Assembly (NCBI GenBank): GCA_035501495.1 | Contig: DATJWB010000024.1 | Location: 11,402 to 75,401, forward strand | From: JAIQFL01 sp035501495 | Lineage (GTDB): Bacteria; Acidobacteriota; Terriglobia; Bryobacterales; Bryobacteraceae | Reading direction: 5' to 3' | Length of the DNA: 64,000 bases | Part shown: positions 1 through 8,895 of the stretch, piece by piece | Layout of the letters: each line of letters begins with the position of its first letter | How positions within the stretch are numbered: the first letter of the stretch is position 1 | Made by a program: the position numbers and the translations under genes | Notes under the pieces: generated by a model | What the model saw: only the letters and a program-made list of their open reading frames with translations | The model's database searches: none | What the model was told of the DNA's origin: nothing

Positions 1-492
1 GAGTTGCACGGAGGAAAACCTGTCGAAATGACGCTGGCACGACCGGCCCACCGCGAGACACAGTGGCAGATCTGCCGGGTACTCGAACAGCTTTTTAAGG
101 ACGCTTCGGTGCGGATTGAAATGACGTTCCAGGTCGCGGCCACCAACGATAAGCGTTCCGCGGACGTCGGGGTCACGAGTGCCGATCGCTGGCAGGCAGC
201 GTTAGAAGAGACCGCGTTGACCGGTGCGCCCGAAATCGTTGTCGAGGTGCTGTCGCCGTCGAACAGCGTTCTGGAACTGCAGGCGTATCAGAGTCTCTGC
301 CTGGATTTCGGCACCGAAGTGTTTCTCATCGTGAATCCCGATGCGCGGACAGTGGAAGTCCGAAGAAAAGGATCACGGATGGCGGAGATTTGGGGAGTGT
401 CCGAAGAGTTCGCCCTGGAGCTGTGGGGCGAACGACACGTGATCGAGGTTCGCGATCTCTTTGCCGGTCTCCCCGAGAAGCGCTCCTCTTAA
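1..492 (+). CDS. Uma2-family (DUF820) nuclease-fold protein, 5' end outside window
   Basis: The frame is open from the first base, so the N-terminus lies outside the window. A TTG or ATG near the edge could be mistaken for a start, but Uma2 proteins normally have 20-40 further residues before the visible stretch YELxxGxxVEM-like. The visible part has the family pattern: RSADVGV, then GAPEIVVEVLSPSNS, then a YQSLCLDFG segment and FLIVNPDARTVEV. These carry the acidic residues of the PD-(D/E)XK-like fold (D in SADVGV, E in VVEVLSPS). One deviation is LCLDFG, where many members have a Lys before the Tyr and YxxxG. Uma2 proteins are abundant in cyanobacteria and soil bacteria, and their biological role is not settled. 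It ends 4 bp inside the convergent gene on the other strand. Family call is solid, function unknown. Confidence 0.8.
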   Translation, partial: ELHGGKPVEMTLARPAHRETQWQICRVLEQLFKDASVRIEMTFQVAATNDKRSADVGVTSADRWQAALEETALTGAPEIVVEVLSPSNSVLELQAYQSLCLDFGTEVFLIVNPDARTVEVRRKGSRMAEIWGVSEEFALELWGERHVIEVRDLFAGLPEKRSS

Positions 493-1160
493 GGTTTCAG
501 CCTCCATCTCTGCCCTTGCCCATCGCCCGCCAAAGCGAGCGCTAGAAGATCTGTACGTCCGCCAGACTCAGCTTCGAGCGTTGCCGGGGTCTCGTCCGAG
601 CGGAATGGCGCATCGCAAATAAATACCCAGAAATCCTGCAACCTCTCCATGCAACAATCCGTGCGGTTCCAGATCACCACGGAATGGATCGGCTTCGAAG
701 CGCCAAGGTCCACTTGCCACCAGGCATTGGGATCGGCATTCGTTGCCGTCACCGAGCCGTCGTAATAATTCCCATTGACGTTGCCATCTACCGCGGAGTT
801 GGCCCCAGCTTGGGGGGAGCCCGCTTGATTGCTGCTTTGTGCAGCCGGCCGGCCAACGGCCAGGTGGGATCTCGAAGGCCATACCTTGTACGCCCGATAC
901 AGCAGCGCGGCGGTGCCCACGAATACGGCCAGAATTAGCACCGTTGCCAGCTTCCATCCACCAGCAGGGATTCCGCCGGTCAGCTTGCCTGATCGGACAC
1001 CACCCAACACAACGGCACACGCGGAGACATCCGCGATCACCAGCATGTCGAACAGCAGATTGAAGGTAAACAGGTGTTTGCGCGTCTCGGTATCGTAGAA
1101 GGCCCCGACCAGAAACGCGCACGCCGCCATGATCGCCAGAGTAGCAAACAGGCTCGTCAT
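489..1160 (-). CDS. membrane protein with C-terminal discoidin (F5/8 type C) domain
   Basis: 223 residues. Three hydrophobic segments are visible at about residues 1-21, 35-55 and 71-94. A soluble C-terminal domain of about 125 residues follows, with hallmarks of a discoidin/F5-8C carbohydrate-binding module: AAQSS near its start, NSAVDGN, WWQVDLG, and SVVIWNR followed by a Cys-Cys pair. Such domains bind sugars or other surface ligands; here it would sit on one face of the membrane. The ATG overlaps the TGA of the upstream broken membrane-protein gene by 4 bp (ATGA), so the two were probably translated together. Function unknown; the architecture suggests a surface-glycan or cell-envelope role. 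Domain call is fairly sure, membrane topology is an estimate. Confidence 0.7.
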   Translation of the reverse strand: MTSLFATLAIMAACAFLVGAFYDTETRKHLFTFNLLFDMLVIADVSACAVVLGGVRSGKLTGGIPAGGWKLATVLILAVFVGTAALLYRAYKVWPSRSHLAVGRPAAQSSNQAGSPQAGANSAVDGNVNGNYYDGSVTATNADPNAWWQVDLGASKPIHSVVIWNRTDCCMERLQDFWVFICDAPFRSDETPATLEAESGGRTDLLALALAGDGQGQRWRLKP

Positions 1161-2313
1161 CCGACTCGGCCGGATGAGGAAGCGATCAGGTTGGCAGCCA
1201 AAAACGCAAACAGAAACGGCACACGGGCCAGCTTCGACCGAAGAATGTCATACTGCACGAACGCCCGGGCTCTTGCCATGCAGGGCGCGCCCGAGTCGCT
1301 CGTATAGTTGCCCAGATAGGGAACGTCATTGCTGAACGAGAGGCCGGTCTGCGTCATTCGGAGATCGAGAAGAGGGTGCCGGAGATAGAACTTTGCCAAC
1401 CTGAGTGTCGAGGCTTTGCCGGGAAAGAGGTCGGGCGAGTCGATATTCACTTCCCAATACATTTTGCCCATCCAGGAGACGATCTCCGGTTTGAGTCCTA
1501 ACTCGGTGAGGCTTGCCTGTGGGTACATGGAATTGCGCAGAACCCTGCAGTAAATCGCATTAAACAGATTCGTGTCGGGGATCGGGGCGGCCGCCAGCAC
1601 GTAGCCGCTGAAACAGGCCAGACTCGAGGCGGCAACGATCGATGCAAAGCGCTGCCTGCGTTTGCCCCAAAAGAGCCAGACCAGCCAACATGCGGCGACC
1701 AATCCGAGGATCGCATTCTGTGCTTTACTTCCCTGTCAGGAACGCCGACGCCGCCACCAGCGCGGCCATATGCGGCCGCGAAGGCTCGTCGATGATGACG
1801 GCCGCCAGTCCCGCACCGAGAAAGGCAAACACTCCAAGCAGGGCCGCAGTCTCACTGTACAGGCTATTGAAATATGCGAGATGCGCGCTATCGGTACAGA
1901 CCGCCACCATTCCCAGAGCGATGGCGAGATACGCCGCCATTGGCAGTGTTCTGGCTTTTTTGAGGATGACCAGAATGAGGCTACACAACAATGCCAGGTG
2001 CACTCCCGCGGCCCATCGGATGTCAAACGTACTGCCCGTGAACAGGATTCGGCGCAGAAGAACCGCGACGCGGACCGGTAGTACGGCGGTAGTGAAGTCC
2101 GGCGTATCCCGAGGCGGTACCAGGTCCCAGCGGGGAATCAGCCAGCAGCCATAACGCTGCTGATAAGAGAGCCCTGGTGGGGCTGCCAATCCGGCCGGGT
2201 ATGAGATACGGACATAGTCGGGCTGGTCCGCCACGCCAACTATAGGTGGAACGAACAGAAGATATGAGGCGACGACCAATACGATGCCAATGACGGCATA
2301 TTCCCATTTTCAT
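1157..2313 (-). pseudogene. frameshifted polytopic membrane protein (WsfD-like, tentative)
   Basis: Two consecutive open stretches in different frames read as one protein. The upstream one (from about 2310 to the TAA at 1725-1727) has hydrophobic segments and ends in SAFLTGK. The downstream one would begin KAQNAILGLVAACWL if one base were skipped at about 1728. At the 5' end the ATG at 2313 is also out of frame: removing one A from an AAAA run (plus-strand TTTT at 2307-2310) would give MKWEYAVIGIV running straight into the open frame. At least one, probably two, single-base indels therefore break the gene. The polar middle (LTELGLKPEI, KFYLRHPLLD) resembles membrane proteins annotated as WsfD-type glycan hexose transferases, but I hold that loosely. 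It overlaps the discoidin gene by 4 bp. Confidence 0.55.
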
Positions 2314-2430
2314 GAGCGGGGGGAGTCATTGGATAGTGACAAAGCGCAGACCTGTAAAGGGCAAAGAAATAACACGGGATCAGCCTGTCCGGTACGAGTC
2401 GCGAGAACTTAAGCGGGAGAATCAATCATA

Positions 2431-5025
2431 TCATTCGGACCGTAATGCCTTAGTCGGATCCACTCGGGTCGCACGCCGCGCCGGAACATAAGACGCGATC
2501 ATCGCAACCGCCGCCAGCAGCAGGGCGGCCGCCGCGAAGGTGACCGGGTCGGCCGGTTTTACGCCAAAGAGCAGACTCGAAATCGCCCGCGTCAAAGCCA
2601 GCGCTGCCAGGGATCCCAATCCGACCCCGAAAAGCATCAGCGCGAGGCCCTCGCCGGCCACCATCCTGATCACGTCCCGGGGACGCGCGCCGAGTGCCAT
2701 GCGGATGCCGATTTCGTTAGTCCGTTGAGCGACCGAGTAATGCAGCAGGCCGTAGATTCCGACGCCGGAGAGCACCAGGGCGAGGACGGAGAACAACGAC
2801 AGCAGGTAAGACTGAAAACGTCTTCGCGAAGTCTGCTCGTCCAGCAACTGATCGAGTGTTGCGACCTTTCCCAGTACGGCCCGCCTGTCCATGGATTGAA
2901 CCACTGCCTTTACGTTGGCGGCGAGTTGCGTGGGCGGCAGCGTCCCGCGGACCACCAGGATGTGCCCCGGCTTTTTGAACTGCCTGGGAGCGGCAAACAT
3001 CTGCGAGGCGGCCTGTCTTTCGAGCCCCAGGTTGCGAACGTCTTGAACCAATCCGATCACGGTAACCCAATCCTTGCTTCCGGGGTACCCCTTGAAGCGT
3101 TTGCCGACCGGATCTTCGCCAGGCCAGAACCGGTGCGCCATGGTCTCGTTGATGATCACGGCCAGCGGCGCCTTCGCGGTGTCGGTCTCGAGGAAGTATC
3201 TCCCTTTCAGAAGACGAATGCCGAGCGCCTGAAAGACATTGCCGGTGGTGGGAGTGACATACAGAGGCTTCCATTGGTCGCGAGCCTCCTGGGCGTGACC
3301 CTCCACAACCTCGAGAGTGTCGCCTCCCTTTGGGCCGTCCGGGTTTGGGAAGAAGATGTCGTTGATCGCGCCGGCAGCATCTACTCCGGGGACGGCGCGA
3401 ATCCGGGCGATGGTCCGCTCCAGAAAATCCTCATCTTGTTCCAGCCGCCATTCCATCGTAATGACGTTTCGGGAGCGGACACCCGGGTCGACACCGAGCA
3501 CCGCAAGAAAACTCCGCACCAGCAATCCGGCGCCGGTGAGCAGCACCGTTGCCAGGGAGACTTCCGCAACGATCAGCACGCCGCGATGCTTCCGCCAGCC
3601 TGGCCCCATCCAACCGCTCCGGAGTCCCGTAGCGAGCCCAACGCCGGAGTCCTGGCGCGCCGCCTTGAAGGCAGGAACGACTCCGAACAGAATTCCCGTC
3701 AGAAGGGCAATCGCCATGGTGAAGAGGAGCGTGCTCCCATCGACCCGCACTTCGTCCAGCCGGGGGATATCGCGCGGGCCGATGGCGACCAGCGCATCCA
3801 CTCCCCAAACGGCCAGCGGCAGTCCCAGGCACGCGCCGCCGAGAGCGAGGAGCACGCTTTCCGCCAGCACCTGGCGGATGAGCCGCAGGCGTCCCGCTCC
3901 CAGCGCCGTACGCAGCGCAAACTCCCGCACCCGCCGCTCGCCGCGGGCCATCAGCAGATGTGCGACGTTCACGCAGGCGATCAGCAGTACCAGAAGGACC
4001 GCGCCGAACAGCACCATCAGCAGAGCCGGCACCGTCTTGCCGAGGAGTTGGCTGTCGAGCGGCGCAATCGTGATGCTGGATCCGCGGTTGGTATCCGGAT
4101 ACTGGAGTTCCAACCGTCCGGCGATGGTTTGCATCTCGGTTCGGGCCTGCTCAAACGTGACACCCTGGCGCAGTCGCCCGATCACGACAGCGCTCACCCG
4201 TCGCCGAAGGGGACTGTAGTCGGCCCACCATTGGCTGGCGGCGGCAGGTCTCCAGATCTGGGCATCTTTCGAGGGAAATCGAAAGCTGCCGGGCATCACG
4301 CCCACCACACGGTAGTCCGCTCCGTCCAAATCGACAGTCTGGTCCGAGACGTCGGCCGATTCGCCAAGGTAACTCCGCCAGAACGGTTCGCTCACCACCA
4401 CCACGCGCTCGCCGCGCTCGGCTTCGGCATCGGTGAACGGCCGGCCTATCCGCGGCGCGGTGCCCATGGTCGTGAAGAAATTGGGCGCCACGTCGTAGAG
4501 AACCGCGTCTTCCGGAGCCCTGCGGTCCGAGCGATCGAACAGCGTCACGGGCCAGCGATTGTAGAAAGTGAGGTGCTGGAAAGCGCTGCTTTGGCTCTTC
4601 CAGTCCTGGTAATTCGGGATGCTGGTGTAGGGCTCCTTGTAGCTGGTGGCCCACAGCATCGCCAATCGGCCGGAGTCCGGGTAAGGCAGCGAACGCAGGA
4701 TCACGCCGTTAATGACACTAAAGATCGCGGTGTTGGCGCCGATCCCCAAGGCGAGAGTCGTGATCGTCACCGCGGTGAACGCGCGATTCTTACGCAACAC
4801 GCGCCAGGCGTAGACGAAATCCTGCCACCAGATCTCGATCGATCCCAGGGTCCACAGTTCGCGGCAGGCCTCCTGGATCGCCGTACGGTTACCAAAACGC
4901 GATGGAGCTTGGGAGCCTTCGCGAGCCAGCATCTCGAGATGAAAGGCCAGTTCCTCAGTAATGTCGCGGTCCAGTTGGCGGCGCCGCCAAAAGCTCCTCA
5001 TCTTCAGCCGGGCTCGATGCAACAT
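2431..5025 (-). CDS. ADOP-family FtsX-like ABC transporter permease
   Basis: About 864 residues, typical of the Acidobacterial duplicated orphan permease (ADOP) family. A short cytoplasmic N-terminal region (RRRQLDRDITEELAFHLEM) precedes a first transmembrane helix (VTITTLALGIGANTAIFSV). Next comes a MacB-like periplasmic core, an FtsX three-helix bundle (around LLMVLFGAVLLVLLIACVNV), a second periplasmic core and a second FtsX bundle ending in ATRVDPTKALRSE. No ATPase is adjacent, as usual for ADOPs. I chose the internal ATG at 5025, not the longer frame from 5109, because GGAGG lies 6 bases upstream and the protein then starts MLHRARLKMRSFWRRR as in the family. Likely role is efflux or envelope-lipid related transport; substrate unknown. 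Confidence 0.9.
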   Translation of the reverse strand: MLHRARLKMRSFWRRRQLDRDITEELAFHLEMLAREGSQAPSRFGNRTAIQEACRELWTLGSIEIWWQDFVYAWRVLRKNRAFTAVTITTLALGIGANTAIFSVINGVILRSLPYPDSGRLAMLWATSYKEPYTSIPNYQDWKSQSSAFQHLTFYNRWPVTLFDRSDRRAPEDAVLYDVAPNFFTTMGTAPRIGRPFTDAEAERGERVVVVSEPFWRSYLGESADVSDQTVDLDGADYRVVGVMPGSFRFPSKDAQIWRPAAASQWWADYSPLRRRVSAVVIGRLRQGVTFEQARTEMQTIAGRLELQYPDTNRGSSITIAPLDSQLLGKTVPALLMVLFGAVLLVLLIACVNVAHLLMARGERRVREFALRTALGAGRLRLIRQVLAESVLLALGGACLGLPLAVWGVDALVAIGPRDIPRLDEVRVDGSTLLFTMAIALLTGILFGVVPAFKAARQDSGVGLATGLRSGWMGPGWRKHRGVLIVAEVSLATVLLTGAGLLVRSFLAVLGVDPGVRSRNVITMEWRLEQDEDFLERTIARIRAVPGVDAAGAINDIFFPNPDGPKGGDTLEVVEGHAQEARDQWKPLYVTPTTGNVFQALGIRLLKGRYFLETDTAKAPLAVIINETMAHRFWPGEDPVGKRFKGYPGSKDWVTVIGLVQDVRNLGLERQAASQMFAAPRQFKKPGHILVVRGTLPPTQLAANVKAVVQSMDRRAVLGKVATLDQLLDEQTSRRRFQSYLLSLFSVLALVLSGVGIYGLLHYSVAQRTNEIGIRMALGARPRDVIRMVAGEGLALMLFGVGLGSLAALALTRAISSLLFGVKPADPVTFAAAALLLAAVAMIASYVPARRATRVDPTKALRSE

Positions 5026-5126
5026 CCCAGTCCTCCGAGCTGACGGTTGCTCCGCCGCGCTCCCATAGATGCTTGATAGAAGCATAGGCCAATTGGGGAG
5101 CCCGGTCAAGCTTTCTTTGGACCTGG

Positions 5127-6509
5127 CTATCTGCCCCGGTTGCTACTTGCCATGGCGAGGATTTCGAGCGCCTTCGCGATGCCGGGATCTCTTCCTGCCT
5201 TCACGTCGTCATCCGCAAACACGGGTATGTTCACATCCGGCGGAATTCCTCCACCATCGAAGGTGCGTCCCTCCGGTGTGCGATACACCTCGTTCGGCAG
5301 GCCGAAATGCCAGCCATTGGGAAGGCGCCGGCCCAGTACATCGGAAAATACGCCCTGCGTGTTTTCGCCGACGCGGGTGATGTGAGGGGTCCTGCCCATG
5401 AGCGCTTGCGTGAAGGTCTCGCCGGCGCTGATCGTCAGCGGCCCGGTCAACTCCACCACGGAGCCGCGAAATCCCGGCCGGGCGCTTGGACGAACCCAGC
5501 TCGGATCGCCGGGTGTCCACTTTGCGCGCTCTCCCGGATTGGCGACAGCTTCCTTGGTGTACGCCAGGTATTCCGTATTCGCCAGCCGCGCAGCGATCTC
5601 CAGGCCGTAAGGGTCGGCGCCTCCGAAATTCAAGCGCACATCGATCACCAGCGACTTCAGGGAGGTGTCGGAGAAGATCGTATCCAGCGCCGCCTCCAGC
5701 GCTGCCAGACCTCCGGCATAATCGTCGCGTTTCGTATACCCGCCGAACGCCAGGATCCTCAGGTATCCGGTGCCGGCGTCGATGTGACCATACGAAATCA
5801 CGCCGTTACAGAACTTGTGCAGAGGCCCATGAAGATATGCCCGCTCCGTGACCGACAACAATTGCGCCATTTCGTGTTTCTGGAAGTTGTCCTCTCCGCT
5901 CTTCATCACCCGATCCGTCCCGGGGCGGATCCCGGAGAAGGCACGCTTCAGTTTTGGCGCGCCGATCGAAGTATGCGCATCACCAAAGGGTTTGATCATG
6001 CCGGCGAGGATCTCGAACAGTTGGCTGGGGGTCGTCTGGGGTGTGACCTTCGGCCGATTCTCCGCAACCACCTTGTCCCAGTCCGTTCCCTTCAACTCGA
6101 AGGAAATGTAGTTCTCCGCCCAGGTGCGCGCGAACACCTCGAAATTGGACCCCGGCGTGTCCGCGGGAGGCCGGTCGCAGGTCTTCGGTCGTTCCGCCAG
6201 CCGGTCGATGCGGATGTCGGATGCCGCGCCCTCGTGGTGCAAGCTCTTGTGCGCGTCGCTATCGCCGCTGCGAATGAACAGGACGTCGCCGTCCCGCGTG
6301 CGAAAGGTCGCCTCGCGCCCGGCGATTGGTCCAGCGTCCTTCGTTGCGGTGAATCCCGGGACGCAGGTGGTCGCCGTGGTCTCGAACGCCTTCAGTTGCC
6401 GCCCGGAAATCTCGTACACGTACCCGTAACCTTCGCTTCGCCAGATCCCATCCAGTGTTGCGGGGTAGGCCGCGACGGACGCAATCAAACCCAATACAGC
6501 GATTCTCAT
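5127..6509 (-). CDS. exported S41-family (C-terminal processing type) peptidase
   Basis: 460 residues with a Sec signal peptide (MRIAVLGLIASVAAYPA). The N-terminal part is a poorly conserved beta-rich region. The C-terminal half is an S41/tail-specific protease fold: GYLRILAFGGY, SLVIDVRLNFGG (the strand preceding the active site), then LTISAGETFTQAL, where the Ser is the expected nucleophile, and the closing GGIPPDVNIP typical of this group. No PDZ domain is obvious. The ATG at 6509 is chosen because GGAGACC lies just upstream and a signal peptide follows; the longer open frame adds only non-signal sequence. Acts outside the cytoplasm. No operon partner is evident; the ADOP gene lies about 100 bp downstream. 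Confidence 0.85.
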   Translation of the reverse strand: MRIAVLGLIASVAAYPATLDGIWRSEGYGYVYEISGRQLKAFETTATTCVPGFTATKDAGPIAGREATFRTRDGDVLFIRSGDSDAHKSLHHEGAASDIRIDRLAERPKTCDRPPADTPGSNFEVFARTWAENYISFELKGTDWDKVVAENRPKVTPQTTPSQLFEILAGMIKPFGDAHTSIGAPKLKRAFSGIRPGTDRVMKSGEDNFQKHEMAQLLSVTERAYLHGPLHKFCNGVISYGHIDAGTGYLRILAFGGYTKRDDYAGGLAALEAALDTIFSDTSLKSLVIDVRLNFGGADPYGLEIAARLANTEYLAYTKEAVANPGERAKWTPGDPSWVRPSARPGFRGSVVELTGPLTISAGETFTQALMGRTPHITRVGENTQGVFSDVLGRRLPNGWHFGLPNEVYRTPEGRTFDGGGIPPDVNIPVFADDDVKAGRDPGIAKALEILAMASSNRGR

Positions 6510-6592
6510 GGCAGGTCTCCATCTTACTGTGGTTGAGCGATGGCGTAACGTGTGCCCCTGGTGACGAAGTGGCCATGCGTCCCGGAAAAGCG

Positions 6593-7010
6593 TCACTGCG
6601 CGATGAGGATGGCGATGATCACGATTACCACCAGGAGTGCACGGTGAAAAACGGACGATCTGCTGGTAACCGTCAGACCTTGCACCGAAGTTCCCATCAC
6701 CTTGCCTGCGATTTGCACGGATTCACCCACCAGTCCCGGAGTGTTCGATTCCGTAATGGCGCCAACGATCGTCAAGGGATCGCCTTTCCGTATGGCTTCG
6801 TGAATCTCCACGTGGGAGCCGACGCATTGTGAAAGTCGGCTCCGAACGTGGCAAGGCACGGAGCGGTGGGTGGCGGCGAGGAGTTGCCGGTCAAGGCTGT
6901 TGCATTGTGGTGAGTCGGCCTTCGCGTTCGGAAAAGCCGAGAGGCCGGCCAGAGCGGCTCCGGCGGTGAGAAAACGTACGTCGAGTGCCGGCGGTCATTT
7001 GCTGGTTCAT
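6593..7010 (-). pseudogene. small Tat-signal protein gene with a homopolymer frameshift
   Basis: From the ATG at 7010 the frame reads MNQQMTAGTRRTF and then leaves frame. Skipping one T of the TTTT run (plus-strand AAAA at 6971-6974) gives TRRTFLTAGAALAGLSAF, a classic twin-arginine signal peptide. The restored frame continues for about 125 residues to the TGA at 6593, through GDPLTIVGAITES, ESVQIAGKVMGTSVQGL and a C-terminal hydrophobic anchor (ALLVVIVIIAILIA). The gene therefore looks intact apart from one base. I do not recognise the family. An exported, membrane-anchored small protein is the most that can be said. Either a recent loss of function or an assembly/sequencing indel. Confidence 0.5.
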
Positions 7011-7392
7011 GTTTTGGTCCTCGAGTTTGCCAGACGATTACGGCGCTGCGTCGTTCACGACTACGCATCCTGAGCCCTGGTTAAAATGTCTCCCGCGGAA
7101 TTGCCGACACCTCCGTCCTGTTACCAAAACTGACGTTGGTGCCGGCAGTACATGACGTCAGGATGGAGCCATCAACCCCGAAGGTAAACGTCCCTTCCAT
7201 CCCATTGCTGAGGTCCGGAACGGTCGGGTTTACGCGACGGTTTGTAACTACCCATTCCGCGAATGATTCCGTTGGAAATCACGGTATCCGACCTGAAATC
7301 CGGTGGGATTTTTGGCGCGAACGCCGTGTGAAGCAGGGAGCGCCGCGGCTCAGAGTATGTCGGGCGGGACTATCGCGAGGTAAGGCGAATGC
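7011..7392. other. no intact gene; possible gene remnant
   Basis: No complete gene is supported here. On the minus strand a frame from about 7257 down to the TAA at 7081 reads plausibly as a C-terminal peptide (AEWVVTNRR, NGMEGTFTFGVDGS, NRTEVSAIPRETF). An in-frame TGA closes it upstream and no start with a ribosome-binding site is visible. A second minus-strand frame over the same bases (SDTVISNGIIRGMGSY) is equally open. It may be the tail of a lost gene. Confidence 0.3.
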
Positions 7393-8895
7393 TTACGTGG
7401 CCAGATTGAGCGCGCCCAGCGCCACCAGGACGCCGAGGCCCCGGGCGAATTCCTCGATGGGCACGTCTTGGCGGATGATCTGGTTCTGCCGGGCGTGCTC
7501 GAACAGCTCCCGCCACGTGCGCTTCCCGTCGCAATCCGGAATGAGCTGCGCCAGCCAATCTTCGCAGCGCAGAGAGAGAACGAACGGGCCGGGTATTTCG
7601 AGCCGAAACTCCTCTCTTCGGAAACCGCCTTCGCGGAGCCGGTGAACCACCAGGAGTTCGTTTTCGGGGCGGCCAACCGGACGGCATTCCAGGAGCATCT
7701 CGACGTGATCCTCGCGGGCGAGCGCCTTCTGCCATTCGAGCAGCCAGTCCAGGTGCCTGCCTGTATATCCCGCTCCCTTGTATGCCCGGCGCGTGAGCGG
7801 CCGCCGCGGCTCATCGTGGCGCTCTATTAATAAGGTGGCGTACACCATATAGCGGGTGTGAGTGCGCTCCCAGAGGTCCACCCAGTTCTCGCGCTCCTGC
7901 ACCAGACGGGTCTCATCGTGGGCCAGATACTCCGCCGGGGTACGGCGGCTGTGCACCGCCGTGACGATGTCGAAGTTCTCGTTGGCTGCCCCGAGCCATT
8001 TCCGGACGCGCTCTTCGAAGTCCTCCCCTTCCCGGTCGGTCGCGATTTGGAGGGAGTAGAACCGCCCTCCCGGCCGGAGATAGGTAGGCAGGCCTTCCAC
8101 CGTGCGGCGGATGATCTGTTCGCCGTCTTCGCCCGAAACCGCGAACACATGGTCGGAGCGCCGGATCTTGGAAGGGACGTAAGGCGGGTGAATCACGATG
8201 CGGTCGAAGGTCAGGCCGGCCACGGGTTCGTAGAGGTCGCCCATCACCACGGACATGTTCTCAATGCCGGCGAGGCGGCGGTTGAATTCCGTGAAGCGGA
8301 TCGAGCGAGGCGTGATATCGGTGGCCCAGACATGGCCGGCGTTTCGCGCCCCGAGCAACGCCGCCATCCCGGTGCCGGTCCCCAAGTCGAGCATGGCCTC
8401 GCAGGGAGTGAAGGGAATCGCGGCAATGAAGCGCTCCGTGGTGTCGAAGACGGGCGGGTAGACCACGTCGGGCGGATAGGGCGCTCGCGAGCCGTCCGGT
8501 CCTTGTCCGCGGTCGCAGAGGATGAGTACGCCGTAGGGCGGTAGGATGGCAGCCGAAGCAAACAGCATTCCCGGCGGGGCCGGATTGCGGACCAGCATCC
8601 CCAACCGGTCGAGTACGCCGACAGCGCCTTCCGGCAAGGCGGCCTTCAGTTTCTCTTCCTCCACGTAGGCGCAGTCGAAGAACAGCGCGACCAGGGCATC
8701 GAAGGCGTCGCGGATCTGGCGGCCGCCTTCCGGGGGCGCGCAGTAGTTAGCGATGCTGTCGATGCGCAACCGCTCCCGGATGCCTGGATTGGTGTAACCG
8801 GAGTCGGCCATCAGGGTGCGCATGGCCGCAAAATCGGCGTCGTCACCCAGCTCCGGCAGCTTCTCGTACCATGGTCCCGATCGGTTTTCGCTCAC
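7393..8895 (-). CDS. class I SAM-dependent methyltransferase (MTS-type), C-terminal winged-helix-like tail
   Basis: 500 residues. The start is the GTG at 8895, which overlaps the parB stop (GTGA) and has GGGGGAG just upstream; the open frame extends further but only as a shadow of parB. N-terminal about 180 residues form an accessory domain. The centre has the SAM-binding glycine motif MLDLGTGTGMAALLGA, then VWATDI and a substrate motif IHPPYVPSK. HPPY replaces the NPPY of N-methylating enzymes such as PrmC/RlmG, so the target is uncertain. The last about 90 residues (SLRCEDWLAQLIPDCDGKRT onward) look like a small PqqD/winged-helix-type domain found at the end of this methyltransferase group. 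It is the last gene of the mnmG-rsmG-parA-parB strand. Fold sure, substrate unknown. Confidence 0.8.
   Translation of the reverse strand: MSENRSGPWYEKLPELGDDADFAAMRTLMADSGYTNPGIRERLRIDSIANYCAPPEGGRQIRDAFDALVALFFDCAYVEEEKLKAALPEGAVGVLDRLGMLVRNPAPPGMLFASAAILPPYGVLILCDRGQGPDGSRAPYPPDVVYPPVFDTTERFIAAIPFTPCEAMLDLGTGTGMAALLGARNAGHVWATDITPRSIRFTEFNRRLAGIENMSVVMGDLYEPVAGLTFDRIVIHPPYVPSKIRRSDHVFAVSGEDGEQIIRRTVEGLPTYLRPGGRFYSLQIATDREGEDFEERVRKWLGAANENFDIVTAVHSRRTPAEYLAHDETRLVQERENWVDLWERTHTRYMVYATLLIERHDEPRRPLTRRAYKGAGYTGRHLDWLLEWQKALAREDHVEMLLECRPVGRPENELLVVHRLREGGFRREEFRLEIPGPFVLSLRCEDWLAQLIPDCDGKRTWRELFEHARQNQIIRQDVPIEEFARGLGVLVALGALNLAT

Noticed and set aside
2725..5043. Very long plus-strand open frame opposite the ADOP permease
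   Set aside because: High GC gives long antisense frames; composition is Arg/His/Gln-rich with no domain, while the minus strand has a complete permease.
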